A DNA stretch of 64,000 bases from Kribbella pratensis (GCF_004365355.1 NZ_SODP01000001.1:2487473-2551472), one strand, 5' to 3'; positions 43,198 to 52,103 are shown, counted from the stretch's first letter. Numbers and translations are program-made. Notes: generated by a model not told the origin, from the sequence alone.

Positions 43198-45822
43198 ATG
43201 TCGGGGGGGCAGCAGGCAGACGAGGGGCGTGCACATCGCTGGACCCCGATTCGCGAGCACGGGCAGCTGCCCGTGGCCGGACCGTCGGCGATCCTCTCGA
43301 GGACGGTGGCACGGCAGCGTCTTCTGGACTTGGTGAGCCAGGGAGTACGACGTCCGCTGACGCTTGTCTGTGCGCCCGCGGGCTTCGGAAAGACGATGCT
43401 CCTGCTCTTGTGGGAGGCCCTCGGCACCTGGCCCGGCCCGGTCAGGCACCTCGCCGTGGACGCTGCCGACGAACAGTCCGCGGCCTCGATGCAGTCAGCA
43501 CTCGACGGTCTCCATCGCAGAGGTGCCGCCCTCGCCGCAGATCCTGCGCTGGTCCTCGTGGTCGATTGCGGCGACCTCAACCTCACGCCCGAGCTCGGGG
43601 ACAGCCTCGACCGCATCATCCGCGACGATGCCGCAAGGATACGGATCGTCCTGTTGACCCGCACCGACCCACCGTTGCCGCTCTACAGTTATCGGCTGGC
43701 GGAGACCTTGACCGAGATTCGTGCGGCCGACCTTGCCTTCACGGCGGAGGAGACGGCTCGTTTGATGCGGCAGGAGAATCTTGATCTGGCGCCGGCCGAG
43801 GTGGCAGAACTCTGGGCAAGGACGGATGGCTGGCCCGCCGGCCTGGCGTTCGCGGCGATGAACCTGGCCGGAACGGCCGACACCGCCCAGGCCATCCGGG
43901 GGTTCCGTGGCGATGTCGGGAACGTCTCGGAGTTCCTGATGACCGAGGTACTGCAGGCGCAGCCCCCGATGCAGCGGGACTTCCTGCTCCGGACCTGCAT
44001 CGTCGACAAGCTCTGGCCCGCCCTGGCCGAGGCGTTGACAGGTCGCGTGTGCGACCGGCGGTCGTTGGAGTTCATGTCGCACGGCAACGCGTTCATCCAG
44101 CCGGTTCCCGGGACCGACGACTGTTACAGCTACCAGTCACTCTTCCGGGAGTTCCTCCGGGCGCAGTTGATGTTCGAGCAACCAGCTCTGGTCCCCGAGC
44201 TTCACCGCACCGCCGCCGGCTGGTTCGCGCAGAACGGGCCCCGGTTGACGGCGGTCCGCCACGCCATCACGGCCGGGGACTGGGGCGAAGCGTCACGGTA
44301 TCTCGTGGAGGACCTCGACTTCGCGAAGCTACTTGTCGGCCGGCGACGTGAGCTACTGACAGGGTTGGTCGCCGACCTTCCCGACGACCTGGACGGAGCG
44401 GGTGCCGCGGTCGTCCGGGCCGCCCGGGCGCTGGCAGAGTTCGATGTCGACCTGTGCGCCGCGGAACTGGGCAAGGCCCGGAGCAGCCTGGACCAGGATG
44501 TCCCGCATCGGACCCACTTCGACGATCTGGCAATCACCGTGCTGCAAGCGATCTGTACAAGTCTCGAGGCGGATGTCAACCCGGCGCTGGACGCCACGCT
44601 CGCCGCCGAGGCGGCCGTCACCGCGGCATCGGCGGGATCGAGCGCCCTGCATCCGGAGGTGAAGATACTCGTTGCCGGATGCAAAGGCCGGGCACTCCTC
44701 CAGCGAGGGGACCTCCGCGGAGCCTCGGAGGCGTTCGCCGAGGCGATCGCGATCGCCGACGACGCCGGTCTGCACGAGGCCCTCGCGGACGTCTTGGGGA
44801 TGGCCGCGCTGGTGGAGGCGGTGTGGGGACATCTGCGTCGCGCCGGCGAGCTCGCGCAGCAGGCGACCACGCTGGCCGAGTCCGAGGGTCACCTGGATGA
44901 GCCGCAGTCGGCGATCGTGGCCCAGGCCTGGGTGAGTGCCGACCAGGCCGACGTCACGTCGGCCCGGGACCTGGTGCATCGCGCCAGGAATGCCGAACCG
45001 ACGTTCGATGCGCGAGTTCTGGCCGTCTTCGAGGCTTTGGTCCGCGCAAGAGTTCTCCGGTCCGAAGGGGACGCCGAGCTGGCCCAGGCTGAGCTGACGG
45101 CGGCCGCCGACAGCTACGGTGCTGGGATCGACGACTGGCTCGGCCAGTTGCTCGTGGTGGACGAGGCGAAGATTCTCGTGGCCCAGCACCTGCCACATGA
45201 AGCAATCGCCGTGATCGAGGAGTCTCCTGGCCGCGCCCAGGTCGAATCGATCCTGGTACTGCGGCGGGCGGCGACCGAGACCGGCGAGCAGGGCCCTCCC
45301 CTGCCGTCCCAGCTCAGGCAGCGGGCCACATCCCTGGCGACGCAGGTCGACAGGTGGCTGGTTCAAGCCGCGGAGTCGATCCGAGCCGGTGACTCCGGCA
45401 GGAGCGGCCTCCAGGTGGAGCACGCCTTGAGGCTGGCCGCGCCCGAGCACCTCCGCCGTCCGTTCTCGGACGCGCCGCCACGACTGCGGAAGTTGCTCCA
45501 GCCGACCGGCGAACTGATGCGGCGTCACGCCTGGCTCCGCACGCCGGCACCGGAGCACGACGGTGCGGCGGATCAAGCGAGTCGGCGGACACGCTACGAC
45601 CTGGTCGTCACCGTCACCTTGAGCAGCAAGGAGCACGAGGTGCTGGAGTACCTCGCCGAACTGCTGACGACCGAAGAGATCGCCAACACCATGCACGTCT
45701 CGGTCAACACGGTTCGCAGCCACGTGCGGAGCATCCTGCGCAAGCTGAGCGCCTCCCGGCGCAATGAGGCAGTACGGCGAGCATGGGAGCTGGGACTGCT
45801 GCCCCAACGCCCTGAGACCTGA
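43198..45822 (+). CDS. MalT-type LuxR-family ATPase regulator, copy 2
   Basis: An 874-residue paralogue of the regulator at 10160, alike over the whole length. Walker A is APAGFGKTMLL (59-69), Walker-B-like LVLVVDCGDLN, and sensor segment RTDPPLPLYSYRL. A long helical repeat region follows, and the C-terminal LuxR helix-turn-helix TTEEIANTMHVSVNTVRSHV differs from copy 1 at only two positions in this stretch. The recognition helices are thus nearly the same, so both should bind the same site. Start ATG after GGAGGGG. Box 17 lies upstream. Confidence 0.88.
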   Translation: MSGGQQADEGRAHRWTPIREHGQLPVAGPSAILSRTVARQRLLDLVSQGVRRPLTLVCAPAGFGKTMLLLLWEALGTWPGPVRHLAVDAADEQSAASMQSALDGLHRRGAALAADPALVLVVDCGDLNLTPELGDSLDRIIRDDAARIRIVLLTRTDPPLPLYSYRLAETLTEIRAADLAFTAEETARLMRQENLDLAPAEVAELWARTDGWPAGLAFAAMNLAGTADTAQAIRGFRGDVGNVSEFLMTEVLQAQPPMQRDFLLRTCIVDKLWPALAEALTGRVCDRRSLEFMSHGNAFIQPVPGTDDCYSYQSLFREFLRAQLMFEQPALVPELHRTAAGWFAQNGPRLTAVRHAITAGDWGEASRYLVEDLDFAKLLVGRRRELLTGLVADLPDDLDGAGAAVVRAARALAEFDVDLCAAELGKARSSLDQDVPHRTHFDDLAITVLQAICTSLEADVNPALDATLAAEAAVTAASAGSSALHPEVKILVAGCKGRALLQRGDLRGASEAFAEAIAIADDAGLHEALADVLGMAALVEAVWGHLRRAGELAQQATTLAESEGHLDEPQSAIVAQAWVSADQADVTSARDLVHRARNAEPTFDARVLAVFEALVRARVLRSEGDAELAQAELTAAADSYGAGIDDWLGQLLVVDEAKILVAQHLPHEAIAVIEESPGRAQVESILVLRRAATETGEQGPPLPSQLRQRATSLATQVDRWLVQAAESIRAGDSGRSGLQVEHALRLAAPEHLRRPFSDAPPRLRKLLQPTGELMRRHAWLRTPAPEHDGAADQASRRTRYDLVVTVTLSSKEHEVLEYLAELLTTEEIANTMHVSVNTVRSHVRSILRKLSASRRNEAVRRAWELGLLPQRPET

Positions 45823-45845
45823 CGAGCAGGGCAGTATTCGCACCG

Positions 45846-45862
45846 TCATCCTGCTGGTATGA
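45846..45862. promoter_or_regulatory. 17-bp inverted-repeat box 18
   Basis: TCATCCTGCTGGTATGA, 59 bp before the antiporter start. Confidence 0.55.
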
Positions 45863-45921
45863 AGCCGTGGAGAACCCGCCGCATTAGCTTGAAGGGTCCG
45901 CCGGTCCCCCGGAGGTGAGAG

Positions 45922-47229
45922 GTGACAGAGGCGACCTTCGCGGTCCTCGCGCTCCTCGTCCTTGTCTGGGCAGTGACGTCGGATCTCCTGGCCCGCCTGA
46001 ACATCACCGGCCCGCTCGTGTTCACCGTCGCCGGCTACGCGCTGGGCAATCCCGACAGTGGCCTTCTCTCAGTGGACGTCGAGGCGCCGTCCATCCACCG
46101 GATCGCGGAACTGACGCTGGCGCTGCTGTTGTTCTCGGATGCCGCCCGAGTCAACGTGTCACGACTGAAACGAGACATTCGCCTGCCTGGCCGTCTGCTG
46201 GCGTTCGGCCTTCCGGTGTCCGTGATCCTGGGCTCATTGCTGGCCGCCTGGCTCTTCGACGATTTCACCTGGGCGCTTGCAGGCTTCGTGGGCGCCACGC
46301 TGGCGCCCACTGACGCTGCACTCAGTGCCCAGGTGATCAACGATCGCCGGATCCCCTTGCGCCTGCGTCGCGCACTCAATGTGGAGAGCGGTCTCAACGA
46401 CGGCATCGTCACACCTGTCGTCACGTTCACGCTGGCTGTCGCCGCGGGACAACTCGGGATAGACAGTCACGACGGCGCCGCCGACCACGGCGGCGGAGCG
46501 TTGCTCGAGCTGGCCGTCGGTCTCCTCGTCGGCCTGGTGATCGGGGCAGGAAGCGCCTGGCTGCTGACGGTCGGTCCCCGGCGCCATTGGATGGGTACGG
46601 GCGCACGGCGCCTCGGCACACTTGCGGCCGCCCTCAGCAGCTTCGCGCTCGCCGTCGCGTTCAGCGGCAACGGCTTCATCGCAGCGTTCGTCGCCGGCAT
46701 CGCCTTCAGGGCCGCACTGGACCAGGAAGTTGTCGACGCGGACACCGCCGTCGAGCTACCGGAGCTCCTCGGTGAGGTCCTGGCACTCGCCGCCTGGTTC
46801 CTCTTCGGAGCCGCGCTGGTGCCGATCGCCCTTCACAACTTCGACCTGACGCTCCTCGCGTACGCCGTACTGAGTCTGACCGTGGTCCGGATGGCTCCGG
46901 TCGCCCTGTCGCTGCTCGGAACGGGTCTGGACCGCAGGACCGTTGTGTTCATGGGATGGTTCGGCCCGCGCGGTCTGGCATCGGTGGTGTTCGCGCTCCT
47001 GGCGATCGAGCAGCTCGGCGACATCCCGGTGGTCGAGCGAGCCGTCGCCGTCGTCGCGCTCACGGTGCTCTTGAGCGTGGTCCTCCACGGTGTCACGGCC
47101 GGCCCGCTCGGACGCCGCTACGTCCACGGCGAACAGGCTGACGAAGACCAGAGCGCCGGCCCCCGATCACGACGCCCCGCCCATAACTATCCGCAACCTC
47201 CGACACCCTTCCGAAGCGACCAGCCATGA
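45922..47229 (+). CDS. Cation:proton antiporter (CPA1/NhaP-like)
   Basis: A 435-residue protein with about twelve hydrophobic helices and the CPA1 marks LAPTDAALSAQVINDRRIP and LNVESGLNDGIVTPVV (the ND pair of the ion site), plus GWFGPRGLASVVFALL near the end. It should exchange Na+ or K+ for H+ across the membrane. GTG start with GGAGGT five bases upstream. A short polar tail of about 35 residues lacks the large regulatory domains of some relatives. The ANTAR protein gene follows. Confidence 0.88.
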   Translation: MTEATFAVLALLVLVWAVTSDLLARLNITGPLVFTVAGYALGNPDSGLLSVDVEAPSIHRIAELTLALLLFSDAARVNVSRLKRDIRLPGRLLAFGLPVSVILGSLLAAWLFDDFTWALAGFVGATLAPTDAALSAQVINDRRIPLRLRRALNVESGLNDGIVTPVVTFTLAVAAGQLGIDSHDGAADHGGGALLELAVGLLVGLVIGAGSAWLLTVGPRRHWMGTGARRLGTLAAALSSFALAVAFSGNGFIAAFVAGIAFRAALDQEVVDADTAVELPELLGEVLALAAWFLFGAALVPIALHNFDLTLLAYAVLSLTVVRMAPVALSLLGTGLDRRTVVFMGWFGPRGLASVVFALLAIEQLGDIPVVERAVAVVALTVLLSVVLHGVTAGPLGRRYVHGEQADEDQSAGPRSRRPAHNYPQPPTPFRSDQP

Positions 47230-47345
47230 CCGCTGGGCACGGCCGGCAACACCGCCCGGGATTGGGTTCACCGTTTGGGGGTACGGTGGTCCCGTTCAGT
47301 TCCGGGAATGCCGCGGCGACGCGAAGAGTCAGAAGGCTTCAAACC

Positions 47346-47606
47346 ATGGGCTCCGAGCCCGGCGATGAGGTCGATCCTTCATTGATCGACAGCGTGGAGA
47401 CCGCCGCGCTCAGAGAGCAGGCAGTCGGTGTACTGGCCGAGCAACACCAGATCGAGCTGACCGAGGCACGCATGCTGCTGCTCGTGCTGGCGGAATATCT
47501 CGGCCGCTCGCCCGACACCGTGGCCGCGGAGATCCTCGACAGCGCAGCCGCGCGCCGCGCGGCGATCGACGATCCGCCTCAGGCCGAGGACTTCGCGCCG
47601 GAATGA
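47346..47606 (+). CDS. Small ANTAR-like RNA-binding domain protein
   Basis: An 86-residue protein, all helical. Residues 20-75 (AALREQAVGVLAEQHQIELTE, then LAEYLGRSPDTVAAEIL) fit the three-helix ANTAR domain that binds dual-hairpin RNA for antitermination. No receiver or GAF domain is attached, which is unusual. I prefer the ATG at 47346 (GAAGG eight bases before). A longer in-frame start at 47226 overlaps the antiporter stop (ATGA) but codes for low-complexity sequence. The target RNA is unknown. Confidence 0.6.
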   Translation: MGSEPGDEVDPSLIDSVETAALREQAVGVLAEQHQIELTEARMLLLVLAEYLGRSPDTVAAEILDSAAARRAAIDDPPQAEDFAPE

Positions 47607-47649
47607 GGACTCCCAGGACACGCGCGATCGTGCGGTCCCCGGATGGTTT

Positions 47650-47695
47650 CGGCTCTTGGCGCCAGCCGCCCCTCAGAGGATGACGTCAAGAGCCG
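47650..47695. terminator. Possible hairpin after the ANTAR-like gene
   Basis: CGGCTCTTG (47650-47658) and CAAGAGCCG (47687-47695) form an exact 9-bp inverted repeat with a 28-base loop, 43 bp after the stop. Terminator or RNA hairpin; weak because of the long loop. The rest of the gap 47607-47974 contains only boxes 19 and 20. Confidence 0.35.
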
Positions 47696-47784
47696 GCGAC
47701 GGTGAGGGTGCGGATCGATGCCCCGTCCGTGATCGCACGCTCCGCCTGCACTGTCGACGCTAGGACCGCCCGGACCACTTTGCC

Positions 47785-47801
47785 TCATCCCTGGTGGACG
47801 A
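47785..47801. promoter_or_regulatory. 17-bp inverted-repeat box 19
   Basis: TCATCCCTGGTGGACGA, first of two boxes upstream of SulP copy 3, 37 bp (start to start) from box 20. Confidence 0.5.
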
Positions 47802-47821
47802 ACTCGTCCCGTCCGCCCGGC

Positions 47822-47838
47822 TCGTCCCGCCGGGATGA
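47822..47838. promoter_or_regulatory. 17-bp inverted-repeat box 20
   Basis: TCGTCCCGCCGGGATGA, 136 bp before SulP copy 3. Last box seen in the window. Confidence 0.6.
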
Positions 47839-47974
47839 GGTCCCGGAGGTCGCCGGTCCCTACGCTCGACAACCAGTCTTGGCGTGCGGAGTGCTCGTCC
47901 TGAGAGTCCTCCGGAGCGGACGCGGCACCGACGGACCGCGCCGGGACAGGCCCTCGTGAAGGAGGCACCCCGAC

Positions 47975-49666
47975 GTGGGCGCACATCCCGTACTCCGTTA
48001 CCTGCGGTCGGAGCGGCCGGACCTGCGTGCCGATGTGGTCGCCGGTCTGCCGGGCGCGATCAGCAGCGTGCCGGACGGCATGGCGTGCGCGGTACTCGTC
48101 GGGGTGAACCCGATCCATGGCCTGTATGCGAGTTTCGCCGGTCCGGTCGCGGGCGGGCTGACGTCAAGTACCCGGCTGATGGTGATCACCACGACCACGG
48201 CGGCGTCGCTGGCGGCCGGGTCGGCACTGGAACGGGTGGAACCTGGAGACCGGCCGGATGCCCTGGTCCTGCTGACGATCATCGCCGGCGTGGTGATGGT
48301 CCTGGCGGGGATCGCACGGCTGGGGCGTTACACGCGGTTCGTGTCGCACTCGGTCATGATCGGCTTCCTGACCGGGATCTCGGCCAACATCTTCTTCGGC
48401 CAGATCCCCGACCTCACCGGCGCGCAGGCCAGTGGAGAATTCCCGCTGGCCAAGGCGCTGGACGTCGTACTCCATCCGTCGCGGATCGACGTCGCATCCC
48501 TGCTGGCCGGGCTGACGGCCCTCGGAATCCTCTTCGGCCTGTCCCGGACGAGGCTTCGGGCGGTGAGCGCACTGGTCGCGCTGGTTGTCCCGACCGCGAT
48601 CGTGATGATCGTCGGCGCCGATTCGGTGGCACGGGTGGAGGACGTCGGGCAGATTCCGCGCGGTGTTCCGCTGCCGCACCTCCCGAGCCTCGGGCTGTTG
48701 TCGTTCTCACTGGTGACCGGCGCGCTGGCCGTCGCAGCCATCGTTCTCGTCCAGGGCAGTGGGGTCGCCGAAGCCGCACCCAACCGCGACGCAACCGTCT
48801 CGAACCCGAACCGGGACTTCATCGCCCAGGGCGTCGGCAACCTCGCGGCCGGGTTCTTCCGCGGTCAACCGGTCGGCGGTTCCGTCGGCCAGACCGCCCT
48901 CAACCAGGCAGTCGGCGGCCGCACCAGATGGGCCGCGATCTTTTCAGGACTGTGGATGCTGGTCATCCTCGCGGCCTTCTCCGGCGTGGTCGGCCTTGTC
49001 GCGATGCCGACCCTGGCCGCAGTACTCGTCTTCGCGGCCGCCGGTTCGCTCCGGCCGGGCGAACTGAGGACGATCCTGCGCACCGGCCCGACGTCGCAGA
49101 TCGCGATCGTCTCGACCTTCTTCGCGACCTTGTTCCTTCCGGTCGCCGCCGCCGTCGGAATCGGCGTGACGCTGTCGCTGCTGCTCCAGCTCAACCAGGG
49201 AGCGATGGATCTCAAGGTCGTCGAACTGAAGCCGGCCGGCGACGGCCGGTGGATCGAGCACCCGGCACCCGAGGTGCTGTCGAGCCATCAGACGATTGTG
49301 CTCGACGTGTACGGCAGCCTGCTCTACGCGGGTTCCCGCACTCTCGGTGTCCACCTGCCCGATCCGGCCGGCGCCGAGGCACCCGCCGTCGTACTCCGGC
49401 TTCGTGGCCGGACGGCAGTCGGTGCAACCTTCGTGAAGGTTCTGGCCGACTACGCCGCCGCCCTGCACGCGGTAGGCGGCCGGCTGTACCTCAGCGGCGT
49501 CGACCACGGCCTTGCCGAGCTGCTGCGTCGTACCGACCGGGTGGACGTCTCCGGACCGGTCCGGGTCTTCGAGGCCAGCGAGCTGGTCGGGGAATCGACC
49601 GCAAAGGCACTCAACGAAGCGGAGACCTGGGCGGTCGGCCATCGCGGCGATGTCCCGGATCGGTAA
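47975..49666 (+). CDS. SulP-family anion transporter with STAS-like C-terminus, copy 3
   Basis: A 563-residue protein from GTG after AAGGAGG. Membrane domain start LRADVVAGLPGAISSVPDGM, then LVGVNPIHGLYASFAGPVAG. The transporter core runs to about residue 410. The C-terminal 140 residues are STAS-like (SSHQTIVLDVYGSLLYAGS; VGGRLYLSGVDHGLAEL). It is more divergent than the other two SulPs; the usual VPQGMAYA reads VPDGMACA. Single-gene unit with two boxes upstream. It marks the end of the boxed regulon. Confidence 0.85.
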   Translation: MGAHPVLRYLRSERPDLRADVVAGLPGAISSVPDGMACAVLVGVNPIHGLYASFAGPVAGGLTSSTRLMVITTTTAASLAAGSALERVEPGDRPDALVLLTIIAGVVMVLAGIARLGRYTRFVSHSVMIGFLTGISANIFFGQIPDLTGAQASGEFPLAKALDVVLHPSRIDVASLLAGLTALGILFGLSRTRLRAVSALVALVVPTAIVMIVGADSVARVEDVGQIPRGVPLPHLPSLGLLSFSLVTGALAVAAIVLVQGSGVAEAAPNRDATVSNPNRDFIAQGVGNLAAGFFRGQPVGGSVGQTALNQAVGGRTRWAAIFSGLWMLVILAAFSGVVGLVAMPTLAAVLVFAAAGSLRPGELRTILRTGPTSQIAIVSTFFATLFLPVAAAVGIGVTLSLLLQLNQGAMDLKVVELKPAGDGRWIEHPAPEVLSSHQTIVLDVYGSLLYAGSRTLGVHLPDPAGAEAPAVVLRLRGRTAVGATFVKVLADYAAALHAVGGRLYLSGVDHGLAELLRRTDRVDVSGPVRVFEASELVGESTAKALNEAETWAVGHRGDVPDR

Positions 49667-49712
49667 GCGGGTAAGGGGTGTAGGGGTTGGCCGGGAGGGT
49701 GTCCGGAAGGTA

Positions 49713-49726
49713 GGGACTTTTGGCCC
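49713..49726. promoter_or_regulatory. DosR-like box upstream of the PNPOx gene
   Basis: GGGACTTTTGGCCC, very close to the mycobacterial DosR site (GGGAC-N4-GNCCC), 69 bp before the ATG at 49796. Confidence 0.7.
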
Positions 49727-49795
49727 TACTGGCACGGCTGCCGGCAGCTGACTGTGGACGGGTGGACGGTTGTGTCCGCTGTCTGGAGGCGCACC

Positions 49796-50239
49796 ATGAG
49801 CACCGTGCAACAGTTCGACAGGTCCCGGCTGCAGATCCTCAGCGCCGCGGATTGTCTGCGGTTGCTCGCGTCGGTTCCGCTCGGGCGGCTGGTCTACACG
49901 TACGCCGGTCTGCCGGCGATCCGGTTGGTGAACTTCGTGCTCGACGACGACACGATCGTGTTGAACACGGGTGAGGGCGAAAAGTTCCGGGCGGCCGAGC
50001 GGGGCGATGTGGTCGCGTTCGAGGCCGACGACACGGATCTCGAGCGTCACGTGGGTTGGACTGTGACGGCTATCGGGCACCTGTCGGTCGTCTCGGCCGA
50101 CGAGGGCGCCGAGCTGCGGCACCGGCTGCCCTTGCACTCGTGGCTTCCGATGGACGACCCGCAACTTGTCCGCCTCGGCATCGAGTCTGTCGAGGGCCGC
50201 CGGCTGCTTCCTTGGGCTCAGCGTCCTCGATCGCAATAG
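49796..50239 (+). CDS. Pyridoxamine 5'-phosphate oxidase-like flavin-binding protein
   Basis: A 147-residue split-barrel protein: CLRLLASVPLGRLVYTYAGL, then LPAIRLVNFVLDDDTIVLNT, then a W-T-V-T-A-I-G-H strand. It fits the Pyridox_ox_2 family of small FMN- or F420-binding proteins that are common members of DosR regulons. The start at 49796 (GGAGG seven bases upstream) is preferred to 49754. A DosR-like box precedes it and the DosS-like kinase gene begins 36 bp after it. The actual reaction is not known. Confidence 0.8.
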   Translation: MSTVQQFDRSRLQILSAADCLRLLASVPLGRLVYTYAGLPAIRLVNFVLDDDTIVLNTGEGEKFRAAERGDVVAFEADDTDLERHVGWTVTAIGHLSVVSADEGAELRHRLPLHSWLPMDDPQLVRLGIESVEGRRLLPWAQRPRSQ

Positions 50240-50275
50240 TTCACAGCACCCGATGACGATGCGTAGGGTTGTCGT

Positions 50276-52015
50276 GTGGCCGATGGGGCGGGGCGGGGTA
50301 GCTGGGACGAGGGGGCGCTGGAGTACGCCGGTCTGTCCCGCGTGCGCCTCGATGCCCTGCTGCAGGAACTGCTCGGACGCGTCGACGAGATCATGGACTA
50401 CCAGGAACGCCTGCGGGCCCTCCTCGACGCAGTCGTCGGCATCGGCGCGGACCTCGACCTGAACAGCACCCTGGACCGCATCGTCACCGCCGCCTGCGAA
50501 CTCGCCGGAGCCCGGTACGGCGCACTCGGCGTCGTCGGCCCCGACGGCAAACGGCTCGTCCGCTTCATCACCCACGGCGTGACCGACCAGGAGATCGCCG
50601 CCATCGGCCCGTACCCCGAAGGCCACGGCATCCTCGGACTCCTGATCGAACACCCCGAACCGATCCGCCTCCACGACCTCGCCCAGCACCCCAGGTCGTA
50701 CGGCTTCCCGAACAACCACCCGCCGATGAAGAGCTTCCTCGGCGTCCCGATCCGCACCCGCGAACACGCCTTCGGCAACCTTTACCTGACCGAGAAGACC
50801 GGCGGCGCAGACTTCACCGAGGACGACGAACACACCGTCACGGCCCTGGCCACCGCCGCCGGCGTCGTGATCGACAACGCCCGGCTGTACGCCGATACCG
50901 AGCAACGCCGGCGCTGGCACGAGGTCACCGCGGAGATCACCCAGCTGATGCTCGGCGACTTCGACACCGACCAGGCGCTGCGACTCATCGCGAAGCGCTC
51001 CTGCGAGGTCTCCGGCGCCCAGGTCGCCGCCGTACTGCTTGCCGACGGCGACGAGCTGGTCGTTCGCGCCGTCGACGGTCCGCCGCAGTTCACCCGGTAC
51101 GTCGGACGCCGCATCCCCGCCGACCTGCCGGTCATCGGCCGCGCCACGTCAGGCACCGGCGAGCAGATCGTGATCGAGGACCTCGCGCAGTTCCTGAAGG
51201 ACGGCGGCGGGCTGTCCGAGTTCCCCGAGGGCGTCACGCTCGCGCGGACCACGATGGCCCCGCTGCCTCCCGGTAATACCGGCACCGGCGGCCTGCTGGC
51301 TGTCGCCGTCGAGCAGGGCGCGAACTCCCGCGTCGCCGAAGGCGCCGGCCTGGTGCGGATGTTCGCCGGGCAGGCCACCCTCGCCCTCGACCGTGCGCGG
51401 GCGCAACGGGACCGCGACATGCTCGCCGTACTCGAGGACCGTGACCGGATCGCCCGCGACCTGCATGACCTGGTGATCCAACGGCTGTTCGCGACCGGCC
51501 TGCAACTGCAAGGCATGCACCGACTCGTCCGGCCCGAGCATCAGCAACGACTCAGCCGCGCGGTCGAGGACATCGACGCCACCATCCACGACCTCCGGGC
51601 CGCGATCTTCGAGCTCCAGCAGACTCCCGATTCCAGCTCGCTGCGGAGTGACGTGCAGACGCTCGTCGCGGAGTACTCCGAGCCGCTGAGCTTCCGGCCC
51701 AAGCTGATCTGCACCGGCCCGATCGACACCGTCGTCCCCGCAGCGGTACGACCGCAGATCCTCGCCACCGTGCGGGAATCATTGTCGAACGTCGTCCGCC
51801 ATGCCCAAGCATCAGAGGTGACCGTCGAGATCACCGTTGACGGCGGGCACGTCGTCGCGCGAATCTCCGACGACGGCACCGGCATCCGCGCCAGCACCCG
51901 CAGGAGCGGCCTGCGCAACCTGACCGAGCGTGCGCAGGCGCTCGGAGGCACCGTGCGCGTCCGCGACAACCAACCGCACGGCACCGTCGTGGAACTCACC
52001 GCACCAACTGACTAA
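50276..52015 (+). CDS. DosS/DevS-like GAF histidine kinase
   Basis: A 579-residue kinase: GAF1 (about 60-205), GAF2 (about 225-375), HisKA_3 with H-box RDLHDLVIQRLFATGLQLQG (H396), N-box RESLSNVVRHAQA and G-box SDDGTGI. In GAF1 the piece GFPNNHPPMKSFLG puts H148 where DosS has its proximal haem ligand (H149), so haem-based O2/NO/CO sensing is plausible; DosS has HH where this has NH. It should phosphorylate the DosR-like protein encoded at 53963. GTG start; no strong ribosome-binding site. GAF2 is retained although its role is unclear. Confidence 0.85.
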   Translation: MADGAGRGSWDEGALEYAGLSRVRLDALLQELLGRVDEIMDYQERLRALLDAVVGIGADLDLNSTLDRIVTAACELAGARYGALGVVGPDGKRLVRFITHGVTDQEIAAIGPYPEGHGILGLLIEHPEPIRLHDLAQHPRSYGFPNNHPPMKSFLGVPIRTREHAFGNLYLTEKTGGADFTEDDEHTVTALATAAGVVIDNARLYADTEQRRRWHEVTAEITQLMLGDFDTDQALRLIAKRSCEVSGAQVAAVLLADGDELVVRAVDGPPQFTRYVGRRIPADLPVIGRATSGTGEQIVIEDLAQFLKDGGGLSEFPEGVTLARTTMAPLPPGNTGTGGLLAVAVEQGANSRVAEGAGLVRMFAGQATLALDRARAQRDRDMLAVLEDRDRIARDLHDLVIQRLFATGLQLQGMHRLVRPEHQQRLSRAVEDIDATIHDLRAAIFELQQTPDSSSLRSDVQTLVAEYSEPLSFRPKLICTGPIDTVVPAAVRPQILATVRESLSNVVRHAQASEVTVEITVDGGHVVARISDDGTGIRASTRRSGLRNLTERAQALGGTVRVRDNQPHGTVVELTAPTD

Positions 52016-52029
52016 CGGCCCGGCAAGTC

Positions 52030-52043
52030 GGGACTCTTGCCCG
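52030..52043. promoter_or_regulatory. Possible DosR-like box before the nitroreductase gene
   Basis: GGGACTCTTGCCCG, 60 bp before the GTG at 52104. It overlaps a GGCAAG/CTTGCC inverted repeat (52022-52041), so a terminator of the kinase gene is an alternative. Confidence 0.45.
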
Positions 52044-52103
52044 CGGCGCAAGCTGCCTCTCACCGGCGAACCTGAAAGGGAGAACCAGTGGGAGGAGCCC
52101 CCA

